Position numbers and translations under genes: made by a program. This document shows positions 49,645-61,285 of a stretch of DNA of 64,000 nucleotides, piece after piece. The notes under the pieces are model-generated. The model saw nothing but the letters and a program-made list of their open reading frames with translations. It did no database searches and had not been told where the DNA came from. The stretch is from Laetiporus sulphureus 93-53 (taxonomy: Eukaryota > Basidiomycota > Agaricomycetes > Polyporales > Laetiporaceae), in contig NW_024468540.1 in NCBI RefSeq assembly GCF_001632365.1, positions 316,490 to 380,489 on the forward strand, given 5' to 3'. The stretch's first letter is position 1. Every line of letters starts with the position of its first letter.

Positions 49645-51600
49645 TTGTCACGGCAGCCAGCAACAGATCGAGAAGTCGGTTTCTTTCGCGATCCCTCTGC
49701 TCAGACGCGCATTTCCTTCATTCCGAGCTGAATACTTCGTTCGGTTGCCATTTCCGTTGACGTCTGTATCATACAAGGATCATGCGTTGTGAGCCACTAC
49801 CTCCTTTGCGGAACATACTTGCAGACGAACAGGTTTATAATAGCGGGCGATGTAGTGTTATGTCATGATGGAATATGGGCTTATTAAAAGGCCGACTTCA
49901 TAATCCACAGTCCGATCTCTCTTCTTAGACATGGAGTCTATCACCACATCTGAAGCAACCACTCTGTTGGAACAAAGTACGTCTCTTCAGAGAGTTGAGA
50001 TGTACCGCATTGAATGATCTATTATCAGCTTTACAGAACATTGTGCTCTTATCGCCGGCTCAGGTCAGTCGGACATTTTTCAATTATTACTTACCGATCA
50101 TTGATGATATCCATTGAAACAGCACTCATATTCTTCGACTACGTCATTACATTCGGTCAGGATATCCAGCTGTTCTGGGGCGAGCGATCATTCTCAGCAT
50201 GGTTGTTCTTTGCCAATCGGATGCTTGCACTGGTCTATGCCAGCATTTCTGTTTGGTCTGCCATGAACTTATATACGGTAATGGTATGTCATTCAACATC
50301 ACCGCGATTGGAGATATCTTCGATTTATTTACATTGCAGAGGTAATTTGTTCCTTGTTGTCCCATTTCGTGTCTTATTGTTATCATCTTGTAGCTGTATG
50401 GCGAGCTCCGTGGTAGGCAACGCGGTTCTCCTACTCGTCGCGTTAATCTCAGAGGGTACGCTGGCATACTATCTTACTTGAAATTGTCACGGCTCAAACA
50501 TGGTGAAGCGGTCACAATACTACGAGTCTACGCCGTGACAGGTGGCGACAGACGACCTGTTACGCTCCTCGCATTGACAATGGTCTTCGACATGGTCTCA
50601 ACTGTCTACATTAGTACGCTTCCTCCTGATCGGGGCATATTCTCGAATGACCGACGACGAATCGACGAAAAGATTTCATCCAAACATCATATTCTGTGGT
50701 AGCATTGGGTAGGACAGCCGTGTGCATTCAGTCCTACCCTTCAGGTTCAGCAGAAGACATCGTTTCAAAGTGTGTAAGCCAGTATTGCCAGTAAAACCAT
50801 ACTTGCTAATCTGTTTCTCAATAATGTGAGTCTGAACTCAAGAATGCTTTCCTCCACACGTACTTGACAATCCCGCTGCAGTCTCCATAGTCGATACGGT
50901 TTGTGGTGCAATGGCCATGGTCATGACGCTCACAATTCTCTGGCGCAAGCTATATGTTCAACATAGACCAGCCACCGCGGACTTCCTGTGTACGAGGAAT
51001 CCATCGCTTGCAGCACTATTACTCAGAGACGGTACGGCCATCAGACAGCTATGGAGCTCTGAGCTCAAATAACATTTGCATCCACCATGTTCACAGGTAC
51101 GATTCAGTTGACGTGAGAAGTGGAATCGTGGCACGTCAGCTTTCATACGCTCCGTCTCACCCGGTTGCATTTGCAAATTTTCTCCGCAAGATTTTGCCTG
51201 TGTTACGCGGGATATGACTGTTGATAGTCCAACCTCCGTAACCCGTTACGAGGCTTTATACGCAACTTCAGTAGATATCTATTGCACCAAAAGTTTCGTT
51301 GAATGCGCTTCCAGTTCTATAATCCTTGTTGCTTGCGTCTCTCATTATATTCTGGTACGCCTGCTATGACATGTACTGTCTTCTGTTTCCTTTAGCGGAT
51401 CTCTCAAGTCGGTGGATCCGCACGCCGTGCAGGCGATATCTATGTATTTCTCCATTGTCTGAAAGTTACATACTACGCTATGGGCTGCCTATCAGATACC
51501 GTAACGCGACACCTGGATGGATGGAGCAAGAAGCTCATATATGACTCTATGCTGAGGCCGGAGAGACCACACTCAGAGTGCAGTGAGATACTACCTATTG
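49645..51600 (+). repeat. Segmental duplication, block A
   Basis: It aligns with block B (53283-55950) from the upstream region (GCAGCCAGCAAC...) through a whole DUF6533 gene and beyond its 3' side. The copies differ by many substitutions, so the duplication is old. Block A lacks about 0.68 kb present in B (about 54,800-55,475), including the last exon of the gene. Confidence 0.7.
49931..51110 (+). pseudogene. DUF6533-type membrane protein, lacking its last exon
   Basis: Start ATG 49931 (MESITTSEATTLLEQ). Exons include the family signature (FFDYVITFGQDIQLFWGERS, about 50,130-50,190), a TM block ending near 50,455 (AVLLLVALISEG), VTILRVYAVTGGDRR (about 50,510) and a block ending LAALLLRDG (about 51,035). 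Splice sites match those of the twin gene at 53596. The C-terminal exon (the SRxLLNIR plus acidic tail seen in the twin) is missing: sequence jumps from the GTGGAATCG boundary straight into what lies after that exon in block B. It is therefore probably a pseudogene or a shortened variant. The family's function is unknown. Confidence 0.65.
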
Positions 51601-53282
51601 TTATCGAGACGCGACACGAAGTGCTATCTTTACGGCATCAACACGCAATTTAATCGATTATGATTGAAGTGGCGTGCACAGGACGCCTCGGAGTTTACCA
51701 GCATGTTGTACTGACTGAACGTTCTGAACCTCGAAGAAACCGCATAGCATTAGAACGACGCGTTCACATATAGCGAAGAAGATCATCGGCTCCGCGACCA
51801 TGCGAGTTTCATCAAGACTGGAGCATTGTGACGGAGGCTATGTAATCGGATAATCAAGATCTTCATCGCATTGAGCTCCTTGCGCTCTCCGTCTGTGGTG
51901 CTGGTCTACACCGGGACGTTAACGTTTTAACACTAGAGCATCGTGATGGTGGCTATATAATCAGATAATCAAGATATTCAGAGGAATTGAGCTCCTTGCG
52001 CAGTTCGCCTGCGATGCTGGTCTCCACCGGGACGTTGAAAGCAACCGCAGCTATACCGTGGAAGCGAGACCACACAGGCATCGAGACTGCAGTCAAGTGA
52101 GGTGAGATCGAATACGAACTACAGGTTGAGATAGCGTACGAGGCGGTCAGGTCCTGATGAGTAGGAATTGTTTCTCTGGTGCCGTCTTGCGTTACGGCCG
52201 CATGCAATGGGCGCTGGTGCTCAGCAAGTTCCGAGTCGAGCCTCAAATGAGGCAGGGCCGTCGATGCCCATCATATTGCCGTCTTAGAGCGCGATATACC
52301 GAGCCACCCAAACAACACCGTATAAGCGGAACTCGAGTGCAACTGCGTCGCCCGAGGCTGCTCATGAGCCGTCCTCTCACTGCAACATTACATTGAGGTC
52401 ATTCGTGGCCAGGATGAGGTGATCGACACTAGGGAAAGGAGTCAGCCTGGTGGTCACAGATAGCTAGAATATGGTGCTTTGCTTGGACGTATATGCGTGC
52501 GCTACGAGAAATTGGGAGCTCGAAAAAGCTGGATCTGCCGATGATCAAGTAATCACCCAATGACCGACCAGAACCAAAATATATAGATTACAAAGAGTGA
52601 GTTCTCGTGTCATGCTTACGTCGCCTGTCAAGTGGCCCGTCTTCTCATAGATCACCCGTTCTTGTACCAGCATCAATCAGTTGCATCATGCATCCGACGT
52701 GCGAGGTGTCGTCGTGCAATGAAACGTGCGATGAAATGGAAGCTGAGGCGCAATTAGGGGTCATGGATGTCCGGCTATGGAGTTGAGTCTATCGCGGTGT
52801 TCATGACTACGGCAGGCTGGTTGCAGATCGAAGGCGAGCATAGCCTGCAGCCCAGGCCCTCAACAGTAAGGGTTGAGGTTCCATGCATCCGTAACGCGGG
52901 TGCGAGTACAGGCTCGTTTTGAACGCTGCAACGAAGCTAGTAAGGCGAAGGCCAAATGAGCATCATACGAGATCACGTCTTGACACCCAACGAATTGTGA
53001 CAGATCCGTGAGATGGAACGGCTTTCATAGGAGACCAGTTCATCGCTGCTGACATCGGACATCGCCATGAGAGTGCCCCCTACATTATTCGCAAGCATAG
53101 TCGAGATTAGGATAGATCAGAGTCGCCTTCAGGTGCTCGTTGGGTGCGCTCAATGAACTCAAGCACGTGGTGACCGCTACGCTACGCCACGCCACAGGCG
53201 CGTCTCCCGCGGATTATCACTTCCGCAGGTTTATACGTAGGAAATTTCTCTCATTTAGTGATCGAGTTGCAGGATGACATTC
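51601..53282. other. Intergenic region between duplicated blocks
   Basis: About 1.7 kb with no supported gene. It contains a two-copy tandem repeat (51818-52036). A minus-strand frame at 52246-51953 ends in LRKELNSSEYLDYLII and may be the tail of a lost gene. The rest is unique sequence without recognisable motifs. Confidence 0.4.
51818..52036 (-). repeat. Two-copy tandem repeat, period about 115 bp
   Basis: Unit 1 (51818-51920) and unit 2 (51933-52036) share GATAATCAAGAT, ATTGAGCTCCTTGCGC and CACCGGGACGTT at matching places. On the minus strand each begins with the codons for NVPV and includes RKEL, so a short exon was probably duplicated. Unit 2 stays open to a stop; in unit 1 the matching codon is TAG. 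Confidence 0.6.
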
Positions 53283-55950
53283 GATCGTCATGGCAGCCAG
53301 CAACGGATCAAAATTCTGGTTTCTTTCACGATCCTTCATCTCAGATGCGCGAAGTTCCTTCATTCCGAAGTGCGCGCTTCGTCCAGTTGCCGTTTGCGTT
53401 GACGTCTGCATGAAATGGTCATGCATTGTGAGCCACTACCTGCTTTACCGAATCCATGTGCAGACGAATAGATTTTGCCGTATATCGGCATGCAGGTGAT
53501 GTAACAATATATCATGATGGAATGTGGGCTTATAAACAGGCCGACTGTCATCTGGCACTTCGTAATCCATAGTCTGATCTCTCTACAGGCTAGACATGTC
53601 AATCGCCACATCTGAAGCAGTCTTCCTATTGGAAACATTGTGCGTCTTTTCCGATCGTTGAAACTGTACTGTATTGAACGATGTGTTGTCAGTTCTCCAC
53701 AATTCTATTCTCTTATCGCTGGTGCAAGTCAGTCCGGCATTTCTCGCTTGTTATTGACTGGTTGACGGATTTCATCCAACAGCACTCATATGCTTTGAAT
53801 ATATCATTACATTCGGTCAGGAGGTCCAGCTGTTTTGGGGCGAGCGATCATTCTCTACATGGTTGTTCTTCGCCAATCGGATGCTTGCACTGGTCTATGC
53901 TAGCATTTCTGTTTGGTCCCTCATGAACTTTCATACAGTAACGGTACGTTGTTTAATATCACCTCGGTTGGATATATCTTCGATTTATTGATACTGCAGA
54001 GGTAATTTGTTCCTTGTTGTCGTATTGTTAATGTCTGATTGTTACTATGTCGTAGTTGTATGGCAAACTACATCACGAACAATCTGGTTCTCAAACTCAT
54101 TGGGATAATCTCACAAGGTAGGCTGGCATGCTTCATAGCAAATTATCACAGCTCAAAATGTAGCAAAGCGGTTACAGTACTACGAGTATACGCCGTAACA
54201 GGTGGCGATCGACGACCTGTTTTGCTCCTCGCGTTGATGATGGTCGTCAACGTGGTCATAAATGTATACGTTGGTACGCTTTCTCCCGATCGGGGCATAT
54301 TCTTGATTGACCGACGACCAATCGATGAGAAGGTTTGTTTCATATATCATATTCTGTGGTAGCGTCGGGTAGCACAGCCATATGCGTCGAGTTCTACACT
54401 TCAGATTCAGCGCAAGATATCGCTCAAAAGTATGTAAGCCAGTATCGCCAATAAACTCGTACTCGCTAATCTGTTTCCCAATAGATGTGAGGTCGAACTC
54501 AAGAATGCTTCTCACCACATTTCTTTGACAATCCCACTGCAGTGTTTTTAGTCAATACGGTCTGTGGTACAATCGCCGTGATCACGACGCTTGCAATTCT
54601 CTGGCACAAGCTATATAGTCACCATAGACTAGCCGCCACGGACCTCCTGTCTACGAGCCATCCATCGCTTGCAGCACTGCTGCTCAGAGACGGTACGGCT
54701 ATCAGACAGTGATGGAGTTCCGAGCTCAAATAGTATTTGCGTCCACCATGTTCACAGGCACAATTCAACTAACGTAAGAAGTGGAATCGGAAACAATTTA
54801 AGATAGTCTGAAGCCTATTATTTAGCACAATACTACTACTGAACTTATTACATACCTTATTGGAGCTCCTGGGTCTCGTAAGTGCATGTTCTTTCACCCA
54901 CTCCATATGTTCTGCAAGATGCTCATCACTCTGCCGTCATGATCATGCATACAACAGAGTATTCTATTCATCATCGGAGATTTGGAATGCTCGTGAAGCA
55001 ATCCTCTTACTTTTTCTCTACAAATGACGCACTTACAATTTTACAGGCTCACTTCCGTTCTGATCTCTCGTATCCTCCTCAATATCCGAGCCGCAGCGCG
55101 ATCCACACGCGGAGAGCAGTCCCAAACGCCCTCTTTCGTCCGGTCGCAACGTGCGCTCCAGACAGAAGCGGACGTCGAGAACATGTCGTTCGAATTGAAC
55201 GTCCTCGGCAGCACCGAGCAAGCCCCGGAGACTGATCATCCTCACGTACAGGACTCTACGAGACATGATCAAATCATTGCCGAACCGCGCAGCATGGTAA
55301 ACAATGTTGTTACTGCCGGCGATGCCCATCAGGACATGAATGAGGAAGAGGGGATGGACGGTGTTGAGGAAGAAATGCAGTCAGATTGGGAGGACGAGGA
55401 GTAAGGGGGAAGAATGGGTGTCCGAGTCGTGCTGTCAGATTCACGGTGATTGCGTGTTTGATTGCTATTTGTGAGTGGCACGTCAGCCTTCGTACACGCA
55501 GTCTCATTCATATGCATTTCACAGATTTTCTACTTCTGCGATTCGTTCTCTTCACTTCGTAGTTCGTACTTTATGGGCCAACGGCTTTCAAGCTTCGTCA
55601 CAGGGCTCCACAGCCAACCTCATCAGATCCAGCCGTACAATAGATCTCGTGTAAATGTGTTTCCTTTTCAACTATTCATTTTTCTCGTGTCTGTCATTGC
55701 TTTCCAGCATGTCTGCGACGACATGCCTTGTGCTTCCTTTCGCTTAGAAGAGCATTCAAGTCGGTAAGGCGCACGACACACAGATGGCGTATCTGTGTTA
55801 TGCAATGGCTCCATATGTTACGAGCTGCTTTCTCATGCTGCAATATATAGCTGGAGAGCACCAGGGTGACGAGCATACCGGTGCGGAGGCCGTAGAGACC
55901 ACATTCACGGTGAGAGCTATTTTCCTGCATCCATTATGCGATTCAGTTTA
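53283..55950 (+). repeat. Segmental duplication, block B
   Basis: This is the partner of block A (49645-51600). Shared landmarks are GAGCCACTACCT upstream, the DUF6533 exons, GTGGAATCG, GGCACGTCAGC and GAGACCACA downstream. It retains the 3' exon that block A lost. Confidence 0.7.
53596..55404 (+). CDS. DUF6533-type multi-pass membrane protein
   Basis: Start ATG 53596 (MSIATSEAVFLLETL). Exons show the signature CFEYIITFGQEVQLFWGERS (about 53,790), ANRMLALVYASISVWSLMN, then MANYITNNLVLKLIGIISQG, VTVLRVYAVTGGDRRPV (about 54,175), a TM/loop block ending SLAALLLRDG (about 54,695) and the last exon LTSVLISRILLNIR followed by an acidic tail ending SDWEDEE at 55404. This order equals that of the minus-strand paralogue at 23586-25348. 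Exons are separated by short introns inferred by eye, and one or two borders are uncertain. No disabling mutation was found, so it may be functional. The family's biochemical role is unknown. Confidence 0.65.
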
Positions 55951-56416
55951 TCATGGGGAAGTGGCATACATAGGACACCTCATGTTTACCAGCACATTAT
56001 ATTGGCTGACGCAGTTACGTGAGTTGCCATGTACTTCTGCAGCAATATGCTCTGTTGAGATGAGTGTGGTCGAGAAATTATGCGACGTTGCCACAAAATG
56101 CCACAATACCGGCCAGAATTACCACCGCGGCGTGTCATGCATTATTGCCTGCCAGCACCATTCACATGATCTATTACCCAAGACTCATGTAACGAGCTGC
56201 GGACGAACCCCATTTTTGTGGCCACTGTCCGCGGGAATTCATAAACGTAACAGCTATCGTTTTGTTCGCTGATCACTGAGGATACCATATACTATGCAAA
56301 TAAGAACATCCCAATCATGCTGGTCATCGAAAGACTAGTGCCATCCGAATACATATAACTTGGGTTATCCGCTGCCCAACATATATCCACGAAACTCTAG
56401 AGCCCGCGATGCAACT
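55951..56416. other. Intergenic, nothing recognised
   Basis: An open frame of 162 codons overlaps the end of block B (55784-56272, plus) but shows no domain or codon-usage support. No other signal was seen. Confidence 0.35.
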
Positions 56417-57073
56417 TTACCTAAACCTCTGAAGCTCCGGGTCTTCTCCAAGGACTATCACTAGCCAAAATACGAGCGATCCGACCACGCCTGCCTGCGC
56501 CGCATAAACCGGATCCAGGATAGCCGACTCCTGGTCCTCAGCGAGATAGGCCTTCACGATCACCGCGCCCACCGCGCCAACCACTGCATGCACGTATATC
56601 GCCGATATTGGATTCCAGATCCTGTCGTACCGCAGGGTCTCCACTGACGGATACCATCCTCGAACCAGTATCGGGTAGATGAAGGCGACGAGGGTCATCG
56701 CGCAGGTTGCGGCTCCGCCGATTGCTCCCACGAGCATCGCCATGCGGACGTCGGGCGCTGAGGTCGGTCCTTCCGGGAGGGCAGCGTGGAGGATGGCCTG
56801 GCCAAAAATGACTGCCGCGGATGACGGAAATACCCATTGGCTGATGACGATGTCGGTGATTCGCCAAAAGGCAGCATTCAGCAATGCAGCGTAGTCCAGT
56901 AGGATGCAGAGGAATTCCGCAACTATGTCCCATATCAAACGAGGAAGCGTCCATCGATTATCCTGCTTGAGGTAGTCGTCAAGGAAGGCATATGGATCTG
57001 GGTCTTCTGTTGCAGTTGTATTGAGTACGGGGATAGCTCTGGTAGAGTTCGTGGCGGGCGTTTCTCCCGCCAT
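56417..57073 (-). CDS. Hypothetical four- to five-span membrane protein
   Basis: A single uninterrupted frame of 218 residues from the ATG at 57073. The N-terminal 35 residues are hydrophilic (ETPATNSTRAIPVLNTTATE). They are followed by hydrophobic segments at about 45-65, 80-97, 108-132, 150-170 and 188-207, the last being VVGSLVFWLVIVLGEDPELQ. Small residues dominate the third span (LVGAIGGAATCAMTLVAF), which suggests tight helix packing. No family is recognised. Uninterrupted length and the composition support a real gene; function cannot be named. Confidence 0.6.
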   Translation of the reverse strand: MAGETPATNSTRAIPVLNTTATEDPDPYAFLDDYLKQDNRWTLPRLIWDIVAEFLCILLDYAALLNAAFWRITDIVISQWVFPSSAAVIFGQAILHAALPEGPTSAPDVRMAMLVGAIGGAATCAMTLVAFIYPILVRGWYPSVETLRYDRIWNPISAIYVHAVVGAVGAVIVKAYLAEDQESAILDPVYAAQAGVVGSLVFWLVIVLGEDPELQRFR

Positions 57074-58186
57074 TTGAGATGGTAACCTGTTAGCTGCCGC
57101 AGGAGAACCGTCATGAGTGGCTCAGCTCATCTTCCTACAAGAAAGTTTTATACTCACATGAGAGATAACTTGGTGGCAGGCGGCGAGAGCTCATTATGAA
57201 CTAAGTTGAGCGCAAGGAGCTCGTCTCTGATGATGGATATGAGGAGTTTAAAGTGCACGAATCTGCCCACTCACCCTTATCCTCTTATATCTGTATGAGA
57301 TGTTCGTCGCCGGAACTTTCGCTCGAACGAGCGCCAGTAGCACAACAAAATCGCCCATGAAACAATTGTGAAATAAAACAACTAGGCTACCTCCCTAACG
57401 ACGGCTGATGGTCTGAGCGCATACAATCGGAAGCAATTGTTCCATCTCCGACTGTCAATAGACTGAGATGCATGTAGGGCTTGGGATGGTCGTGGGGCCC
57501 ACGGTATAGCGCCCTAGAAAATGCCATCTTAATGATTATTTTATGTGGCGTATTTTTGGGCTCATATGTTCACATCAAATAGGTGTCGGGCACGCGGTCA
57601 CGTGATCGCGTTTGACGTGGCGCACAATGTAGGCTCTGATCACAAGCTCCCAGGCCTTCGCCGTTCCCTTCGCGTCTTCAAAACGTTAATCCTCGCCTTC
57701 AAAGCTATTAATCTCCCAGATGCGGAAAAGAGAGCCACTTTCACCATGCTGACACCCCAGAGGCCGTCAACGCGCACACTGTGGGTTTATGCAGGTCCAT
57801 CATCCAGCCAATCAGCGTCTATGTAGACGGCCATGTACGCGCAATTAAACGAGATCTTCTCGTCGAAGCGAGATTAAGGCGGGGTTTGAAGAACACTGCC
57901 GACATCCGAGTCGTCCCCCAGGCAGCCATATTCGGCTCAAGCGAATCGCAGGAATATCTTTTCGAGCGGTGTGCGCGCTCACACGCGGCCTGTCGCGGGA
58001 GGCACATCCTCAATCAGCCAAGGTTTTTGGGCACTGCATATCGCACTCACCGACCACCTAAATGGCCATGCAATATGCTTGGAGGCCATTGTCCTGTCGA
58101 AAGATCCGCCATCCGCCTGATCGTTGAGACACAACCCATCCCTATCGCCTCACAAGAACGACTTCTCAGTCTTCTGCCGCAGATAT
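57074..58186. other. Intergenic with a 139-codon open frame
   Basis: Plus-strand frame 57781-58200 runs into the foldback element and has no recognisable domain. The preceding 700 bases include the promoter of the minus-strand membrane protein. No other feature is supported. Confidence 0.35.
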
Positions 58187-58750
58187 CACCGCAGACATGA
58201 AGCGATTTGCACACGTGGCAAATGCTTAGCAAATGTCAACAGGTTTTTTGCCTTTGTGATCTCAATTTGCTATGGTTCCTTCCCACGTTCCACATTAAGT
58301 ATTTGCATATAATATTGTAAACGTGAAGATTTAAAATTGTTTATTTAGAAAACATTTTTAAACTCACAAGATACATTTAAAATTTGATCGCTGGGTATCA
58401 AATACCCAGTAGCAAACGAAGGTTCTTTGAAACCTCTCAGCTCTCCGAGATCAGTGCCACTAGATATTGCACCGTAGTAACACCTTCATTTGCTGCTGGG
58501 CACATGATGGTTTTGAATTCAAAAAATGTGTGATTACATTTGCCAGCGATCAAATTTTAAATGTATCTTGCGAGCTCAAAAACGTTTTCTAAATATACAA
58601 TTTTAAATCTGCACCTTTACAATATTGTATGCAGATACTTAATGTGGAACGTGGGAAGGAACCATAGCAAATCGACATCGCAAAGGCAAAAAACCTGTCC
58701 ACATTTGCTAAGCATTTGCCACGTGCGCAAATCGCTTCATGTCTGCGGTG
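58187..58750. mobile_element. Foldback/MITE-like element with about 200-bp inverted arms
   Basis: The left arm (58187 to about 58,402) begins CACCGCAGACATGAAGCG and the right arm (about 58,545-58,750) is its inverted copy, ending CGCTTCATGTCTGCGGTG. The arms match with scattered differences, and the 140-bp centre also shows short inverted similarity. It has no coding capacity. TA dinucleotides flank both sides, compatible with a TA-target DNA transposon, but the target duplication is not certain. It would fold into a long hairpin when single-stranded. Confidence 0.72.
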
Positions 58751-59802
58751 TATAGCCTAATCGTACCTCATTTCGGGGCCCAGATCAACGGGGGTGGCAG
58801 ATACGCGAGTGTTCCTGAAGGTCCGCGCGCGTACAATGCTTCCGCTTTAGGCGAACAATGGGTTGCGACGCGGTCACGTGTAAAACGCGTGCGTGTATAT
58901 CAGCCTGAGCCACTCCCGGGTGGGAACGCACATGCGCGAGTTTGGGCATGAGGAGATCTCGGCTCCGGGCGAGTCATTGTGGCATGCAGGGAATACCATG
59001 AACGTGGGATTTTTTCGTGTAACCCTTGATCGATAGATTGGTCCGAAGCGATGCGTATGTACATTGTCAGTCTACCTACAGATCTAGGGCACAATGCTTC
59101 CGCGCGATAATCGGTACATTTGATACACCAAAGATGAAATGAAGATACTAAATGAAACATGGGATATAACCGCCAGATACAGAGACACCATGTAAGAAAA
59201 CATGGAAGATGAACGACCCAAGGAACGTAGGATGGGCGGTACGAGCCATATGAGGAGTTTGTATGTGTGCAAAGGCCACCAGGGGAGAGACAGTGAGATA
59301 TAGAGGGGTGAAGTCAGAAGCCGAGAAATAAATATTTTCGTCAGATCAGGAGCAAGGAGGAGATTGACAGACATGAGCGGGAGGCTCTGGTAACATCTGA
59401 ATGAGGACCACAGAGAGAGCAAGGGAGCGACACCGCCGCTACGTCAGTACCGAAGGGGAAAGGACATAAATATGCGCAAAGCGGCGAATAACGGCGGTTG
59501 TCAGGCTGCGCAGACGCAAAGCCCAAAGTCCAAAGAAGCGCGTCACATAGCTAGAGGAACGAAGCGAGGGTTTCACCGTAAGAAACACGTAGCATTGGAA
59601 AAGCACCTGGTGTCCGTTCAAGAGGGTCTGACCTGCACGCATGGCCGCTCTCGAGATGAAGACCGAGCCGACGTGTGCGTGCGCAGAGTAGACGAGTGAG
59701 TGAGCGGGCCACTCAGCATGAAGACCCAGAGCGAGAATCCGAGCCCACCCGCACGTCATTCGCCATTTGGAAACCATCGTAGCATGGGTGTTCGCATCGA
59801 AT
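58751..59802. other. Intergenic
   Basis: About 1.05 kb with short open frames only (none over 130 codons, no motifs). The 59,400-59,800 part probably includes the 3' untranslated region of the HMG-box gene. Confidence 0.35.
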
Positions 59803-61285
59803 TCACGCAGCATCCGTCCCCCAACCACCCGGCATCGTCCTCATGGCCGGAGTAGGTTCCTCGCACTCTGACGAAGGTATCACATCTGCAGTGAGCACAG
59901 GTTGCATGTGGTGCGGCGCGTAGGGCTCCTCTTGGTCGTAGACTTGTGCATTCAGCTGCAAATACTGGAACAGTGACTCGGGCGCATCTTCTGGAGGTAG
60001 GCTGCTCTCTCGCTTGCTCATTCGCGTCCTCTGTCTCCCGCGCTGCGCATCGTTATCCAGCGACGGAGGTCCAGCCTCCTCGTAGTCTCGCTCTACGATA
60101 CTCAAACCGGACCCAGACGCCTCGTTCACCTGCGAGAAGTCGAACTGCTGTAAGAGTTGCGCGAACTGCTCCTGCTGGAAATCGTTCGCCTCGTGCTGGA
60201 CAGGCGAAAGGCGGCCAATACTGATTTCGAGCGGACCACTGGGAGAGCGGAGGAAGTCCTCCGTGTTCCAGTCCATTGAGAAGTCGAACAGCCCTCCGTG
60301 GCTCTGCTGCGCGACCCACTCCTGCGGCACGTCGGGGATGTCGAAGTTGATATATTCCTATGCATAGACACTGAGAACGCGGTACCATCAAGCGTACATT
60401 AGCTCTTACCGGTTCAGGGAGGAAAACACTGGCGTCATCTTCGTCGGATGTGACCTGGTCGGATGGGCCGACGCTTGCCGACGCGTTCGTGGCGCTGATG
60501 GATGAAGGAGTTAGATCGATTGGCCGAGCATGCGGACCGCTCCTGATGGACCATGCGGGCTGCGAAGCGGCATCTGCGGCCTGGGATGTTGATGCAGTGG
60601 GCGGTTCTAAGCTCATCATGACCGGCTGCGCCGGGATGATCACACCAGTATATGCTGCATTCTGCCGGTGAGGAAGATGCTGGGGATACGAAGAGCTACC
60701 GGAAGTAGAGGAAGACATGGATGGACTGGACAACTGCTGGATGCTGTAGATAGGGCTTGAGGTGGCCTCCGACGTGGGACTGGGGCTCGTGTAGGGCGAT
60801 GATGCCGCAGACAGCGGGGGCGAGGGGCCCTCTGGGGCATATATCAGGTTCGGGTTGTAGTACGGTATATGATTCATGGGCACGGGCAAAAAGTTCGGGG
60901 AAAACCCCATCTGCCGCGTCCTGTTGCGCTTCGCCTCCTCCTTCGCGCGCTCGCGATCCGCCTTCTTTTCCGCGCGCATGCGGGCCTTTTCCTCCTTTTT
61001 GACGGGCTGGTAACGATAGCCAGGATAGTTGCTCGCGTGCTCCGCCTTCCTGAGCTCCGCTTCATGCTCGTACAACGCGCGCACCGCGGGATCCTCCTCC
61101 TTCCACATCTTGGAGATCTCGCGCGAGACCTCGGCCTGTGGCCGCTTGGGTTTCGTCGGATCAGCGTGCATCGCCTTGAGCTTCTGCGAGCGGTAGATGA
61201 TCCATGCGTTCGGCGGGCGCGGCGGCTGCACGGGATAGGGTCCCCTGCGCGGGGCACTGAACGAGGAGCGCGAGGCACCGACCAT
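59803..61285 (-). CDS. HMG-box transcription factor (MATA-HMG type)
   Basis: Two exons (61285-60410 and 60357-59803) join across a 52-bp GT-AG intron and give 476 residues. The HMG box lies at about residues 22-95: RPPNAWIIYRSQKLKAMH, RPQAEVSREISKMWKEED, EHEAELRKAEHASNYPGYRY. This is the sequence-specific MATA/SOX type that bends DNA, as in fungal mating and pheromone-response factors. A basic tail (KKEEKARMRAEKKADRERAK) follows, then a long Ser/Pro-rich region (SPPLSAASSPYTSPSPTSEA) and an acidic, Gln-rich C-terminus that may activate transcription. Whether it acts in mating, development or stress cannot be decided; no mating-type partner genes are next to it. Confidence 0.88.

Noticed and set aside
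55784..56272. A 162-codon plus-strand ORF after block B
   Set aside because: It overlaps the non-coding end of the duplicated block and has no homologue-like motif.
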